Positions 34,111 through 49,277 of a stretch of 64,000 nucleotides of DNA are shown here, piece by piece. Each line of letters starts with the position of its first letter. Position 1 is the stretch's first letter. This DNA is from Sphingosinicella sp. CPCC 101087. Lineage in GTDB: Bacteria > Pseudomonadota > Alphaproteobacteria > Sphingomonadales > Sphingomonadaceae. A model generated the notes under the pieces. It was not told the origin of the DNA. It ran no database searches and worked only from the letters and a program-made list of their open reading frames with translations. Location of the stretch: positions 186,001-250,000 of the forward strand of contig NZ_SBFF01000007.1 in assembly GCF_004151485.1 (NCBI RefSeq). Reading direction: 5' to 3'. The position numbers and the translations under genes are program-made.

Positions 34111-35672
34111 GCGGCGACTCCCGGGAAGCGGACCACGAAGCGCGCCCCCGGGCGCCCGTCGCGGCGGTCCTCGACCTCGATCCGGCCACCATGGCCCTCG
34201 ACGATCGCCCTCGCAATGGCAAGGCCGAGGCCGGAATGGCGACCGAAATCCTGTTCGGGCCGCATGCTGTGAAAGCGGGTGAAGATCGCCTCGCGCGCGT
34301 CCGCCGGCACGCCCGGCCCCTCATCCTCGATCGTCACGAGGACCTGGTCGCCGACGGCCGTGGCTCGGATCTCGACCAGTCCGCCCGCCGGGGAGAAGGA
34401 GATGGCGTTGTCGACCAGATTGTCGAACAGGCGCGCCAGCCGCGATTCGTCTCCCGGAACGACGGCGGAGCCGACTCGCGGCCGCGCAAAGGCGATCTCC
34501 ACGCCCTGCTTGCCGCGCCCCTCCCAGCTCGGCAGCATCGATTCGATAAGCCGGCCGAGATCGACCGGCTCGAACCGCGCCCGGGACAGCTCGGCGTCCA
34601 GCCGCGACGCCTCGGCGATGTCGACCACGAGCCGGTCGAGCCGGGCGACGTCGTCCCGGACCACGTCGAGAAGCTGGCGGCGGAGGGCCGGGTCCTCGAC
34701 CCGCTCGAGCGTGTCGACTGCCGAGCGAAGGGAAGCCAGCGGGTTCTTGAGCTCGTGGGTCACGTCGGCGGCAAAGGCTTCCGTCGAATCGATCCGCTGA
34801 CGCAGGCTCTGGGTCATGTCGTGCAGCGCCCGTGCGAGCAGGCCGATCTCGTCACGCCGGGCCGGCAGGACGGGAACATCGACCTCGCGCGCCCGGCCAA
34901 GGCGGACGCGGTGAGCGGCGATGGCCAGCGCGCGAAGCGGCGCCGCTATAGTGCGGGCGAGAAAGCGCGACAGCAGGACCGAGAGAAGAACGGTGCCGGC
35001 GAGGATCAGGGCGAGAGAGAAGCGCTCCGCCCGTACGACCCGCCTGATGTCGCGGGCGTTGACGGTGAGCAGCAGAACGCTCTTCCCGCGCTCGATCGCG
35101 GCCGCAGCGCTGATATAAGCGGTCCCCTCCGGCGCCCTGCGCACCTGCGTGACCGGCGTTCCGGAAGCAAGCGCCGCCTCTGCCTCCGGCCACGCGCCGA
35201 GGCTATCGCGTGCGGGCGGGACGAAGGGCTCCGGCGGGCTGGCACCGACGATCGCATCGAATCCGTTGTCGAGCGCCCGCGCCACCCCCCGATACCAGGC
35301 CTCGGTCGCCGGATCGCGCAGCTCGTAGGTCGGCGCCGCGCCGGCCCAGCTGTCGGCCACCTTGGTCCCGGACCGGTCGTAGACCCGAAGCCGAACCCCC
35401 AGATCGCGGCCGAGCCGCACCAGGGCGGGCTGGCGGCCCTCGGCGGGTACGGCGGGAAGGACGTGGGCGATCATCACCGTTTCGGACTTCGTCTGCTCGA
35501 TCCGAGCCTCGGTGAGACGGCTGCGGAAGCCGTCCAGATAGAAGAGGCTGCCGGCAAGGATGATGATCGCGAAGATGTTGACCGCCAGGATCCGCTGGCG
35601 GAGCGACAGGCGGCGCGACCAGCGCAGTCCCAGCTCGCTGTCGTCACTCCTCGGCAAAACGGTATCCGACAC
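34107..35672 (-). CDS. chvG: Sensor histidine kinase ChvG
   Basis: About 521 residues from a GTG at 35672. Two membrane helices ([19 protein letters not shown] and [19 protein letters not shown]) flank a periplasmic domain of about 200 residues; HAMP, HisKA with the His in [14 protein letters not shown], and HATPase_c ([32 protein letters not shown]) follow. ChvG/ExoS responds to acid and envelope stress through ExoR in rhizobia. The start is uncertain: it overlaps the chvI end (35644) by up to 29 bp; the frame is open back to 35768. Confidence 0.9.
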   Translation of the reverse strand: MSDTVLPRSDDSELGLRWSRRLSLRQRILAVNIFAIIILAGSLFYLDGFRSRLTEARIEQTKSETVMIAHVLPAVPAEGRQPALVRLGRDLGVRLRVYDRSGTKVADSWAGAAPTYELRDPATEAWYRGVARALDNGFDAIVGASPPEPFVPPARDSLGAWPEAEAALASGTPVTQVRRAPEGTAYISAAAAIERGKSVLLLTVNARDIRRVVRAERFSLALILAGTVLLSVLLSRFLARTIAAPLRALAIAAHRVRLGRAREVDVPVLPARRDEIGLLARALHDMTQSLRQRIDSTEAFAADVTHELKNPLASLRSAVDTLERVEDPALRRQLLDVVRDDVARLDRLVVDIAEASRLDAELSRARFEPVDLGRLIESMLPSWEGRGKQGVEIAFARPRVGSAVVPGDESRLARLFDNLVDNAISFSPAGGLVEIRATAVGDQVLVTIEDEGPGVPADAREAIFTRFHSMRPEQDFGRHSGLGLAIARAIVEGHGGRIEVEDRRDGRPGARFVVRFPGVAA

Positions 35673-36351
35673 CGTAGAGTGTCTCGATGGCCTTGAACTC
35701 GCCGTCCACCTCGCGGAACTTGCGGCGCATCCGCTTGATGTGGCTGTCGATCGTGCGATCGTCGACATAGATGTCGTCCTGATAGGCGACGTCCATCAGC
35801 TGGTTGCGCGATTTCACCACTCCCGGCCGTTGCGCCAGCGCCTCCAGGATCATGAACTCCGTCACGGTCAGCGTCACGTCGCGGCCGTTCCAGCTCACCC
35901 GATGGCGCGCGGGATCCATGCGAAGCCGGCCGCGGACGATCTCGACGGCCGCCGCTTCGTCGGATTCCTCTGCCGGCTTGGCGCGCATCTCGGTGCGGCG
36001 AAGCACGGCCCTGATGCGGGCGATGAGCAGCCGCTGGGAGAAGGGCTTGGTGATATAGTCGTCGGCGCCCATGGCGAGCCCGAGCGCCTCGTCCAGCTCC
36101 TCGTCCTTGGAAGTGAGGAAGATGACTGGAAAGTCGCTCTTCTCCCGCAGCCGGCGAAGCAGCTCCATGCCGTCCATGCGGGGCATCTTGATGTCGAGGA
36201 TAGCGAGGTCGGGGGGATTGTCGGCAAGCGCCTTCAAGGCCGCCTCGCCGTCGGAATAGAGACGGGTGATGAAGCCCTCGGACTGCAGCGCGACGGACAG
36301 GGAGGTGAGGATGTTGCGGTCGTCGTCGACGAGCGCGATCGTTACCGACAT
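35644..36351 (-). CDS. chvI: Response regulator ChvI
   Basis: 235 residues: receiver with Asp53 ([12 protein letters not shown]) and KPFS, then an OmpR/PhoB winged helix ([36 protein letters not shown]). Partner of ChvG. The pair is divergent from pckA as in Agrobacterium and Caulobacter relatives, where this locus links envelope/acid sensing with gluconeogenesis. First gene of the transcript chvI-chvG-hprK-rapZ-EIIA-HPr. Confidence 0.95.
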   Translation of the reverse strand: MSVTIALVDDDRNILTSLSVALQSEGFITRLYSDGEAALKALADNPPDLAILDIKMPRMDGMELLRRLREKSDFPVIFLTSKDEELDEALGLAMGADDYITKPFSQRLLIARIRAVLRRTEMRAKPAEESDEAAAVEIVRGRLRMDPARHRVSWNGRDVTLTVTEFMILEALAQRPGVVKSRNQLMDVAYQDDIYVDDRTIDSHIKRMRRKFREVDGEFKAIETLYGVGYRFAEE

Positions 36352-36504
36352 GCTATCCTGATCTCCTCTGGCGCCGAGGTTTAGCCAAGCGCGCGGCGGG
36401 GGGCTACCCTTTGACGCGGCACGACGCCTCCGATATGGCGCGAGGCATTCGACTGGCGTCCGCTTCTTGCAGGCGTGCAACCCATTCTGCCTAGGGGAAA
36501 TCAG

Positions 36505-38148
<1,644 letters not shown>

Positions 38149-38172
38149 GCCCAACCACAGCGACCTTCATCA

Positions 38173-38212
38173 GGGAGCGTGCCGGCGAGGGCCGGCGCGC
38201 TCCCTTTTCTTT
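38173..38212 (+). terminator. Intrinsic terminator of pckA
   Basis: GGGAGCGTGCCGGC and GCCGGCGCGCTCCC form a 14-bp stem (one G-T pair) with a 4-base loop, followed by TTTTCTTT. A textbook terminator 25 bp after the stop. Confidence 0.9.
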
Positions 38213-38225
38213 GGGGAGAAAGAGA

Positions 38226-38684
38226 ATGCGTGATCACGAACCTCGGCTTTTCGCTGATGATGCGGCCGTGCGAAGGGTGGGGGAGGGGCTGCTTGCCCGC
38301 AGTCTGCCCAAGGCCGAATGGACGCATGAGGCCCATCTCGCCGCCTGCGCCTGGCTCGTGCTCGAGCGGGCCGACCTGGATCCCGAGGGCGACCTGCCCG
38401 ACCTGATCCGGCGCTACAATGAAAGCGTCGGCGGCGTGAACGATTCGACCCAGGGCTATCACGAAACGATCACCCAGGTGTCCATCCGCGGCGTGCGATG
38501 CAGCCTGGCGCATTCGTCGGGCGCGCTGGTCGAGCGGGTCAACGCCCTGCTGACGTCGCCGGAGGGACGGCGGGACTGGCCGCTGCGATTCTATAGTCGA
38601 GAGCGTCTCTTCTCGGTGGAGGCGCGGCTGGGCTGGATGGAGCCCGACCTGGCACTGCTTCCGGACGTCCCTCAGGCCACCTAG
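38226..38684 (+). CDS. Conserved hypothetical protein
   Basis: 152 residues, no signal peptide or membrane helix. Starts at an ATG with GGGGAGAA upstream, right after the pckA terminator. Conserved-looking motifs are AEWTHEAHLAACAWLVLER, DLIRRYNESVGG, GYHETITQVSIRG and RRDWPLRFYSRERLFS; the His residues in WTHEAH and GYHET might bind a metal. I have seen this type of small protein in sphingomonads and other proteobacteria without an assigned function. Confidence 0.7.
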   Translation: MRDHEPRLFADDAAVRRVGEGLLARSLPKAEWTHEAHLAACAWLVLERADLDPEGDLPDLIRRYNESVGGVNDSTQGYHETITQVSIRGVRCSLAHSSGALVERVNALLTSPEGRRDWPLRFYSRERLFSVEARLGWMEPDLALLPDVPQAT

Positions 38685-38754
38685 AACATGAGTTTACCGA
38701 CGCGCATGCTGGGCAGCGACCTGGCTCAGGTCCCGGACCGGTACGAACGCGGCT

Positions 38755-39231
38755 TCACGCCCCGGCGGCAGGCGGCCGCGCCTCGATCGCGGGGATCGGC
38801 TCGACCCTGAGGCAGGCGCCGTCGGCGCCGACCACTTTCATGCGCGCGCCAGCCGGGGCATCGGGCCCGCGCGCCGCCCACACCCCGTCGCCTACCTTCA
38901 CGCGGCCCTCGCCATTCTCGATGGCGGTGACGACGGTGACGGCCTGACCGACGAGGCGGGCGGTCCGGTCATTGAGCAAAGGATCGCTGCTCGGCACCGG
39001 ATTGCGCTCATAATGGCGGCGGCCGCCGAAGACGGCGGCCATTGCAAGCAGGCCGAACAAGGCCAGCTGGAAGGGTAAAGGAAGCGGCAGAAGGGCGACC
39101 AATATGCCGGTCGCCGCCGCCGCCGCCGCCATCCAGACGAGGAAGACGCCCGGAACGAAGAGTTCGAGTATGCCCAGGAGTGCCGCTGCGATCAGCCACC
39201 ACCAATGCGCGTCGAGCCCGCCTGGGATCAC
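38755..39231 (-). CDS. NfeD-family membrane protein
   Basis: 158 residues: three membrane helices ([52 protein letters not shown]) and a C-terminal OB fold ([37 protein letters not shown]). Short NfeD proteins pair with a stomatin-like protein in membrane microdomains; the gene overlaps the SPFH gene by 4 bp (ATGA), the standard pairing. Confidence 0.9.
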   Translation of the reverse strand: MIPGGLDAHWWWLIAAALLGILELFVPGVFLVWMAAAAAATGILVALLPLPLPFQLALFGLLAMAAVFGGRRHYERNPVPSSDPLLNDRTARLVGQAVTVVTAIENGEGRVKVGDGVWAARGPDAPAGARMKVVGADGACLRVEPIPAIEARPPAAGA

Positions 39232-40202
39232 GAACGCCCACCTTCGAACGGGCCCGGTCGCCGCGTCGGGGCAGCGACGATCCCCTCTTCCTCCGTCTCC
39301 TTCCCGAGCGCGGCGCGCGCGAGCTCGCCGATCCCGCCAAGCGTTCCGATCAGCTGCGTCGCCTCGACCGGGAACAGGATCGTCTTGGCATTGGGCGAGC
39401 GGGCGAACTCGCTCACCGCCTCGACATATTTCTGCGCAATGAAATAGTTGATCGCCTGGGCGTTACCGCCGGCAATCGCCTGAGAGACCATCTGGGTCGC
39501 CTTGGCCTCCGCCTCCGCTTCGCGCTCGCGGGCCTCGGAATCGCGGAAGGCGGCTTCGCGCCGGCCTTCGGCCTCGAGGATCTGCGACTGCTTCTGGCCC
39601 TCGGCGCGCAGGATCTCCGAGGCCCGGCTCCCCTCCGCCTCGAGGATGACGGCGCGCTTCTCGCGCTCCGCCTTCATCTGCCGGCCCATCGCATTGACGA
39701 TGTCGGCCGGCGGCCGGATGTCCTTGATCTCGACCCGGGTGATCTTGACCCCCCAGGATTCCGTCGCCTGATCGACCACCGACAGCAAGCGTGCATTGAT
39801 CTCGTCGCGCTTGGAAAGCGTTTCGTCGAGGTCCATCGATCCCATCACGGTGCGCAAGTTGGTCGTGGTGAGCTGCATGATGGAGAGATAGAGATCCGAA
39901 ACCTCATAGGCCGCCTTGGCCGCATCCAGCACCTGGAAGAAGACCACGCCATCGGTCGAGACCATGGCATTGTCCTTGGTGATGATCTCCTGGCCCGGGA
40001 TATCGAGCACCTGCTCCATCATGTTCACCTTGCGGCCGACCCGATAGAAGAGCGCCGGGTAGAAGTTCAGGCCGGGCCGGGCGACAGTGGTGAAGCGACC
40101 GAAATATTCTATCGTATATTGATAGCCCTGGCGGACGATCTTCACACTCGCGAACAGGTAGAGCAGGACAAAGGCGATTAGGATGGCTATCCCGAGACCC
40201 AT
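39228..40202 (-). CDS. qmcA: SPFH/stomatin-like protein, QmcA-type
   Basis: 324 residues: an N-terminal membrane helix ([20 protein letters not shown]), then SPFH domain ([26 protein letters not shown] ... [24 protein letters not shown]) and a long Glu/Ala/Arg coiled coil ([21 protein letters not shown]). It scaffolds membrane microdomains, often with NfeD, whose gene overlaps its end. GGAGGAAGGA precedes the ATG. Divergent from the CitE-like gene. Confidence 0.92.
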   Translation of the reverse strand: MGLGIAILIAFVLLYLFASVKIVRQGYQYTIEYFGRFTTVARPGLNFYPALFYRVGRKVNMMEQVLDIPGQEIITKDNAMVSTDGVVFFQVLDAAKAAYEVSDLYLSIMQLTTTNLRTVMGSMDLDETLSKRDEINARLLSVVDQATESWGVKITRVEIKDIRPPADIVNAMGRQMKAEREKRAVILEAEGSRASEILRAEGQKQSQILEAEGRREAAFRDSEAREREAEAEAKATQMVSQAIAGGNAQAINYFIAQKYVEAVSEFARSPNAKTILFPVEATQLIGTLGGIGELARAALGKETEEEGIVAAPTRRPGPFEGGRS

Positions 40203-40278
40203 GGCGATTCCTTCCTCCGCTTGAAGCAATATCATGTAGACAAAGCCGAATTCATCCAAGCAGAATCGGACACGGGAC

Positions 40279-44125
<3,847 letters not shown>

Positions 44126-44137
44126 TCACAGGCGGCG

Positions 44138-45319
44138 ATGACCCCGGCCGCCCGAACCCAGGCGGCGATCGAGCTGCTCGACGAGATCATCGTCGCGGCG
44201 CGCGAGAGCGGGGCGGCGGCGGACACGATCGTCGCCCGATATTTCAGGACCCGCCGCTATGCCGGAGCCAAGGACCGGCGGGCGGTGCGCGATCTCGTCT
44301 TCCGCGCGGTCCGGCGGGCCGGCGAGCGGCCGGCGAGCGGCCGAGCCGCGATGATCGGCCTTGCACGCGAGGATCCGGCGCTGCTCGCCGGGTTCGACGG
44401 CTCCGCCCATGGTGCGGCCCCCATTCAGGAGGACGAGTCGGGAGCCGAGGCCGGCATCGCTCCCGCCTGGCTGGTTTCGCGCTTCGATCCGCTCGTCACG
44501 GCGGACGAGCTGCCGGCGCTGCTCGAACGGGCGCCGCTCGACCTGCGTGCGAACCGACTCAGGGGCACGCGCGAAGCAGCGCTCGACGCTGTGGAAGGTG
44601 CGGTGGCGACGCCGCATTCCCCAATCGGCCTGCGCCTCGCCGAAGCGACAAAGGTCGAGGATTCGCAGGCGTGGCACTCTGGCCTGGTCGAGGTGCAGGA
44701 CGAAGGAAGCCAGCTCATCTGCCTCGCTTGCGGAGCCGCGCCGGGCATGCTCGTCATCGACCTGTGCGCCGGCGCCGGCGGCAAAACGCTGGCGCTCGCC
44801 GGGGAAATGGCGGACCAGGGCCGCATCCTGGCCTGTGACACCGATCGCGGCCGGCTCTCGCGCATTGCCCCGCGGCTCGGCCGCGCCGGCGTGTCGGCGG
44901 TCGAGACGCGCCTGCTCGACCCCGGGCGCGAGGCGGCCGCGCTCGAGGATCTGGCCGGTGCGGCCGACATCGTCCTGGTCGATGCGCCCTGTTCCGGAAC
45001 CGGCACCTGGCGACGCAACCCAGAAACGCGCTGGCGGGTTACACCCGAGCGGCTGGACCGGCTGACGAAGCTGCAGGCGCACCTGCTCGACCTCGGCGGT
45101 GCGCTGCTCAAGCCCGGCGGCCTCCTCGTCTATGCAGTCTGTTCGCTGCTGAGCGAGGAGGGAAGGGACCAGGCCGAAGCGATGTCCGCCCGTTCATCGC
45201 TGGTTCCGGAGCCGGTCCTTATGGCCGCGGGACGTGTCGCCGGTCCGGGGCGGCTGCTCGGCCCGGCGCACGACGGCACGGACGGCTTTTTCGTCGCAAG
45301 GTGGCACCGCCCGTGTTAG
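44138..45319 (+). CDS. RsmB/NOP-family rRNA m5C methyltransferase
   Basis: 393 residues: NusB-like N-terminus ([14 protein letters not shown] ... [10 protein letters not shown]), then a Rossmann methyltransferase with [26 protein letters not shown] (SAM), [20 protein letters not shown] (catalytic-loop Cys) and [12 protein letters not shown] (second Cys). RsmB methylates C967 of 16S rRNA; the exact site here is inferred. It follows guaB closely and precedes a TPR gene. Confidence 0.88.
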   Translation: MTPAARTQAAIELLDEIIVAARESGAAADTIVARYFRTRRYAGAKDRRAVRDLVFRAVRRAGERPASGRAAMIGLAREDPALLAGFDGSAHGAAPIQEDESGAEAGIAPAWLVSRFDPLVTADELPALLERAPLDLRANRLRGTREAALDAVEGAVATPHSPIGLRLAEATKVEDSQAWHSGLVEVQDEGSQLICLACGAAPGMLVIDLCAGAGGKTLALAGEMADQGRILACDTDRGRLSRIAPRLGRAGVSAVETRLLDPGREAAALEDLAGAADIVLVDAPCSGTGTWRRNPETRWRVTPERLDRLTKLQAHLLDLGGALLKPGGLLVYAVCSLLSEEGRDQAEAMSARSSLVPEPVLMAAGRVAGPGRLLGPAHDGTDGFFVARWHRPC

Positions 45320-45345
45320 ATCCATCGAGTGGAATGGAGAATTTG

Positions 45346-45870
45346 ATGCGCTTTACGCCAATTGCCCTTTCGGTCGCGCTCGTTGCCGCGACCATGGCCA
45401 GCACCGGGTTCGGGCAGCGGCCGGACGACCAGATCGATCCGCGCTCGGCCGCCCTCGTCCAGCAGGCGCAGCAGCTCAGCGCATCGGGTCGGCATGACGA
45501 GGCGATCAACCTGCTCGAATCCGCTCTCGCCGTGGACCCGCGCAACCGGTCCGCTTACATCTGGCTCGGCAAGGTCGCCCAGGCGCAGCGCCTGCCGGGC
45601 AAGGCGATCCGCATGTACGGCCTCGCGCTGAAGATCGAGCCGAACGACGTCGCCGCGCTCGAAGGCCAGGGCGAAGCCTATGTCCAGCGCGGCGCCGTGG
45701 ATCGGGCCCGGGCCAATCTCGCTCGGGTGCGTACCTTGTGCAGCCAACCCTGCCCGCAGGCGCAGCAGCTCGCCGCCGTGATCGAACGCGGTCCGCCCGC
45801 CGAGGTGTTGGCGTCGCAACGCCCCGACCAGGGCGCTCCGACCGAGACCCCGGAGCCGCGGCGGAACTAG
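45346..45870 (+). CDS. Exported TPR-repeat protein
   Basis: 174 residues from the ATG at 45346 (GGAG 6 bp upstream). Signal peptide [18 protein letters not shown]; three TPR-like helical hairpins ([90 protein letters not shown]) and an unstructured tail. Two cysteines (TLCSQPC) may form a disulfide. Likely a periplasmic scaffold; partner unknown. Confidence 0.85.
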   Translation: MRFTPIALSVALVAATMASTGFGQRPDDQIDPRSAALVQQAQQLSASGRHDEAINLLESALAVDPRNRSAYIWLGKVAQAQRLPGKAIRMYGLALKIEPNDVAALEGQGEAYVQRGAVDRARANLARVRTLCSQPCPQAQQLAAVIERGPPAEVLASQRPDQGAPTETPEPRRN

Positions 45871-45956
45871 AAGCCGTCATTGCCGAGGTTACCGGCGAAC
45901 CCCCGAGTCCAGAAGGGTCCTGTTCTCCGGCCCGGCGCTCGTCGGATTATAACGAT

Positions 45957-46814
45957 TCAACGGGGCGGTTGCGGCTCGCTTCGTCCGAGCTCCCGAGCGA
46001 TCGCGACAAATTCCTCGATGCTCAGCGTCTCGGCCCGTCGCGACGGATCGATGTCGAGCCGGTCGAGCGCCTCGAGCGCGCCATGGAGAGACTGGAGCGA
46101 TCGGCGCAGCATCTTGCGGCGCTGGCCGAATGCCGCCGCCGTCAGCCGCTCCAGGTCCGCGGCCCTGACGCCTTCGGGCCGAGGCCCGGGCACGATGTGG
46201 ACGATCGCGGACATGACCTTGGGCGGCGGGACGAAGGCCGAGCGGTGGACCTTCATCGCGAGCTTCGGCTCGGCGCGCCACTGGGCGAGGACGGCGAGCC
46301 GCCCGTAAGCGGACGTGTCGGGGCGGGCGACGATCCGTTCGGCCACCTCGCGCTGGAACATCAGGGTGAGCGATCGCCACCAAGGCGGCCAGGCTTCGCC
46401 GCCCAGCCAGCGGACCAGCAAGGCCGTCCCGACATTGTAGGGGAGGTTGGCGACGATATGTGCAGGCCCGACCGCCTCGGCCTCATCGACGGCCAAGGCG
46501 TCTCCCTCGATGACCTGCAGCCGGCCCGCCGCCGCCGCCCCGAGCTCGGCCAGCGGAGCCAGGCAGCGCCGGTCGCGCTCCACCGCGACCACTTCGGCGC
46601 CTTGCCGCAATAGCGCGCGGGTCAGGCCACCGGGTCCGGGGCCGACCTCGTAGACACGCTCGCCGTCGAGAGCGCCGGGAATGGCGGCGATCCGATCGAG
46701 CAATTGCTCGTCGAGGATGAAATTCTGGCCGAGCGCCCTGGAGGCGGCGAGGCCGTGACGCGCTATGACCTCGCGAAGCGGCGGGAGGTCCTCCACCCCT
46801 GTCGGGCCGGTCAT
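45957..46814 (-). CDS. rsmA: 16S rRNA dimethyladenosine transferase RsmA (KsgA)
   Basis: 285 residues. [31 protein letters not shown] (SAM), [15 protein letters not shown] (NLPY catalytic motif) and RRKMLRRSL are diagnostic. It dimethylates A1518/A1519 near the 3' end of 16S rRNA during 30S assembly. The start overlaps the pdxA stop by 4 bp; last gene of lptD-surA-pdxA-rsmA, the same order as in many proteobacteria. Confidence 0.95.
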   Translation of the reverse strand: MTGPTGVEDLPPLREVIARHGLAASRALGQNFILDEQLLDRIAAIPGALDGERVYEVGPGPGGLTRALLRQGAEVVAVERDRRCLAPLAELGAAAAGRLQVIEGDALAVDEAEAVGPAHIVANLPYNVGTALLVRWLGGEAWPPWWRSLTLMFQREVAERIVARPDTSAYGRLAVLAQWRAEPKLAMKVHRSAFVPPPKVMSAIVHIVPGPRPEGVRAADLERLTAAAFGQRRKMLRRSLQSLHGALEALDRLDIDPSRRAETLSIEEFVAIARELGRSEPQPPR

Positions 46815-47815
46815 TTCTCCGGGCTGTGCGCCGCCGCGAGCCGCCGCGCGCATTCCCCCGCCGTGCGGATCGCGGCGATCATCGCGCCCGGATCGGCCAT
46901 GCCGCGGCCGGCAATGTCGAAGGCGGTGCCGTGGTCCGGCGACGTTCGGACGATCGGCAGGCCGAGCGTCACGTTGATCCCCTCGTCGAAATGGAGCGCC
47001 TTCAGCGGGATCAGCGCCTGGTCGTGATACATGCAAAGCGCCGCGTCATATTCGCGCCGGCGGCGCTCGTGGAACATCGTGTCCGCGGGATGGGGGCCGC
47101 TGACCTCGTAGCCTTCGGCGCGCAGCCGCTCGATCGCCGGGGCAATCACTTCGATCTCCTCGCGGCCGAGCGCGCCCTGTTCGCCGGCATGCGGGTTCAG
47201 CCCGGCCACGGCGATCCGCGGCTGCTCGATTCCGAACTGACGCTGCAGCCCCTTGATCGCCGCGCGACCCTTGCAGAAGATGAGATCGGCGCTCAGCGCC
47301 TCCGGCACCTCCTTCAGCGCGATGTGGGTGGTGACCGGGATCACCCGCAGCGTCGGCCCGGCCAGCATCATCGCGGTAAGGTCCCGCGCGACCCCGCATC
47401 GTTCGGCGACAAACTCGGTCTGGCCCGGATGACCGAAGCCGACCGCATAGAGCCGCGCCTTGGAAACCGGCCCGGTGACCAGCGCGGATGCGGCGCCGGA
47501 GCGGGCGAGGCCGACGGCAAGCTCCAGCGCATCCAGCGAGTTGCGGGCGCCGACCAGGTCCAGTCCTCCGGGCGGCGTGGTCACGTCGGCGACCCGTATG
47601 ACGGGGAGGGCGCTGCCGAAGGCGGCGCAGGCCTCCGCCGGCTCGTCGATGATCTCGATCGGGCCCTTCCAGACGGCTCGCAGGGCGGCGACGTCGCCGA
47701 CCGCGAAGAAGGGCGGCAGCCTTTCGGCCGACCTCCGCTCCCAGCTCTTGGCGATGACTTCGGCGCCGATCCCGGCCGGATCGCCAAGCGATACAGCGAG
47801 CGGCGCCGCCCCCAT
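46811..47815 (-). CDS. pdxA: 4-hydroxythreonine-4-phosphate dehydrogenase
   Basis: 334 residues. [17 protein letters not shown] at the start, [34 protein letters not shown] and [14 protein letters not shown] are signature blocks with the zinc-binding histidines. It acts with PdxJ in the DXP-dependent PLP pathway in the cytoplasm. Between surA (1 bp away) and rsmA (overlapping 4 bp). Confidence 0.95.
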   Translation of the reverse strand: MGAAPLAVSLGDPAGIGAEVIAKSWERRSAERLPPFFAVGDVAALRAVWKGPIEIIDEPAEACAAFGSALPVIRVADVTTPPGGLDLVGARNSLDALELAVGLARSGAASALVTGPVSKARLYAVGFGHPGQTEFVAERCGVARDLTAMMLAGPTLRVIPVTTHIALKEVPEALSADLIFCKGRAAIKGLQRQFGIEQPRIAVAGLNPHAGEQGALGREEIEVIAPAIERLRAEGYEVSGPHPADTMFHERRRREYDAALCMYHDQALIPLKALHFDEGINVTLGLPIVRTSPDHGTAFDIAGRGMADPGAMIAAIRTAGECARRLAAAHSPEK

Positions 47816-47816
47816 G

Positions 47817-49151
47817 TCAGCGATAATCGATTACCGCGTCGCGACGAAGGTCGCGCAGGTAGCGCTGGGCGCGGCGGTTCGCCCGTTCTTCCCTCAACCG
47901 ATCTTCGATCTGCTCGGGATTGGGCGCGCTCGCCTGCTCGGGATCGTCGCGGCCGCACAGCACCAGCACATTGACCCGCTCGGCCGATCCGAACGGCGAG
48001 GTCGCCTGGCCGACGTTCAGCGTGAGCAGCATCTGCTGAAGCTGCGGCGGAAGCTCGCGGACCTGGACCTGATCGTTGGAGATCAGTTCGGCTCCGAGCG
48101 AGGATGCCACTTCAGGTGCGCGGCCGCAGCCGCCCATCGACTGCGTGCTCTCGGCAAGCTGCTGGGCGCGGGCCTGCGCCTGCGCCTCGGTGGTGCCGGC
48201 AGGCAAGGCCAGCGAAAGCTGCATCAGGCTCAGCACCGCGTCGCGCGGATCGGCGACGAGGATCTGGCGCGAATCGGCCAAGGCGACGATCGAGAAGCCG
48301 CCCGGCACGGCGATCGGATCGGTGACGGCGCCGGGTGGAAGCTGCGTCACCACCGCGGAAAGCTCCGGCGGCAGTTGCTCGGCACGAACCCAGCCGAGAT
48401 CGCCACCCACGGCAGCGGTCGAGGCCTCGGAGAATTGGCGGGCGTAAGCGGGGAAAGAAGCGCCGTTGCGTATCTGCTCGACGATGCGCGTCGCATTGGC
48501 GCGGGCCTCGGCCTGCGTCTCCGGCGTCGCCGACAGGAAGATCTCGGCGACGCGGTATTCGGACGTGCCGCGGGATTCGTTGAGGCGCTCGACGATCGCC
48601 TGGACCTCGTCCTCGCCGACCGTCACGAACGGCTCGACCAGGCGGCCGCGCAGGCGCTGCCAGGCGATCTCGCCGCGGATCTGGCGCTTCATCGATCGCT
48701 CGGACGAGCCGATCGACCGGAGGAAGGCGGCGAAGCTCTCGGCATTCTGGTTGAAGCTCTGGGCGAAGCGGGCGAAATACTGATTCACCTCGCTCTCGTC
48801 GACGGTGATGTCTTCCTGTGCCGCTGCCTGAATCTGCAGCGTCTCGTCGATCAGGTTGCGGAGCACCTGCTGACGCACCCGCTGTATTTCCTCCGGCGGC
48901 AAGGTCACCCGGTTCGACGCCAGGATCAAAGCCAGCCGATGATCGATGTCGGTCTCGGTGATGACGTCGCCGTTGACGATCGCGGTCGCGGTGCGGACGT
49001 TGGGATTTTGCGGACCGACGAACTGAACGTCGCCGGGAATGTTCAGGGGCTGGCCCGCGCCCGCGGGCTCGTCCTGCGCACCCGCCGTGGTCGACAGCAG
49101 GGAAGCGGACAACAGGACAGCGGCCCTAGGAAACCTACCGAGCTTCATCAT
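47817..49151 (-). CDS. surA: Periplasmic chaperone/peptidyl-prolyl isomerase SurA
   Basis: About 444 residues from the first of two adjacent ATGs (49151, 49148) just after GGAGGA. Signal peptide SASLLSTTAGA; a SurA N-terminal domain (AIVNGDVITETDIDHRLALIL ... LIDETLQIQAAAQEDI), then two parvulin regions (YRVAEIFLSATPE ... GGDLGWVRAEQLPPEL; VQVRELPPQLQQMLLTL). It helps fold outer-membrane proteins, including the LptD encoded just upstream in the operon. Confidence 0.93.
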   Translation of the reverse strand: MMKLGRFPRAAVLLSASLLSTTAGAQDEPAGAGQPLNIPGDVQFVGPQNPNVRTATAIVNGDVITETDIDHRLALILASNRVTLPPEEIQRVRQQVLRNLIDETLQIQAAAQEDITVDESEVNQYFARFAQSFNQNAESFAAFLRSIGSSERSMKRQIRGEIAWQRLRGRLVEPFVTVGEDEVQAIVERLNESRGTSEYRVAEIFLSATPETQAEARANATRIVEQIRNGASFPAYARQFSEASTAAVGGDLGWVRAEQLPPELSAVVTQLPPGAVTDPIAVPGGFSIVALADSRQILVADPRDAVLSLMQLSLALPAGTTEAQAQARAQQLAESTQSMGGCGRAPEVASSLGAELISNDQVQVRELPPQLQQMLLTLNVGQATSPFGSAERVNVLVLCGRDDPEQASAPNPEQIEDRLREERANRRAQRYLRDLRRDAVIDYR

Positions 49152-49277
49152 TCCTCCAATAAAGGCAGGCACTTGTCCTGCACAAACCTTGCTGAACCGA
49201 AGCTTAGCGAGCTTTCCCCGACGAGAGATAGTGGTTTCGCAGCGAGGTCGCCCCTTCGCAACCCCCTCGCAAGATCC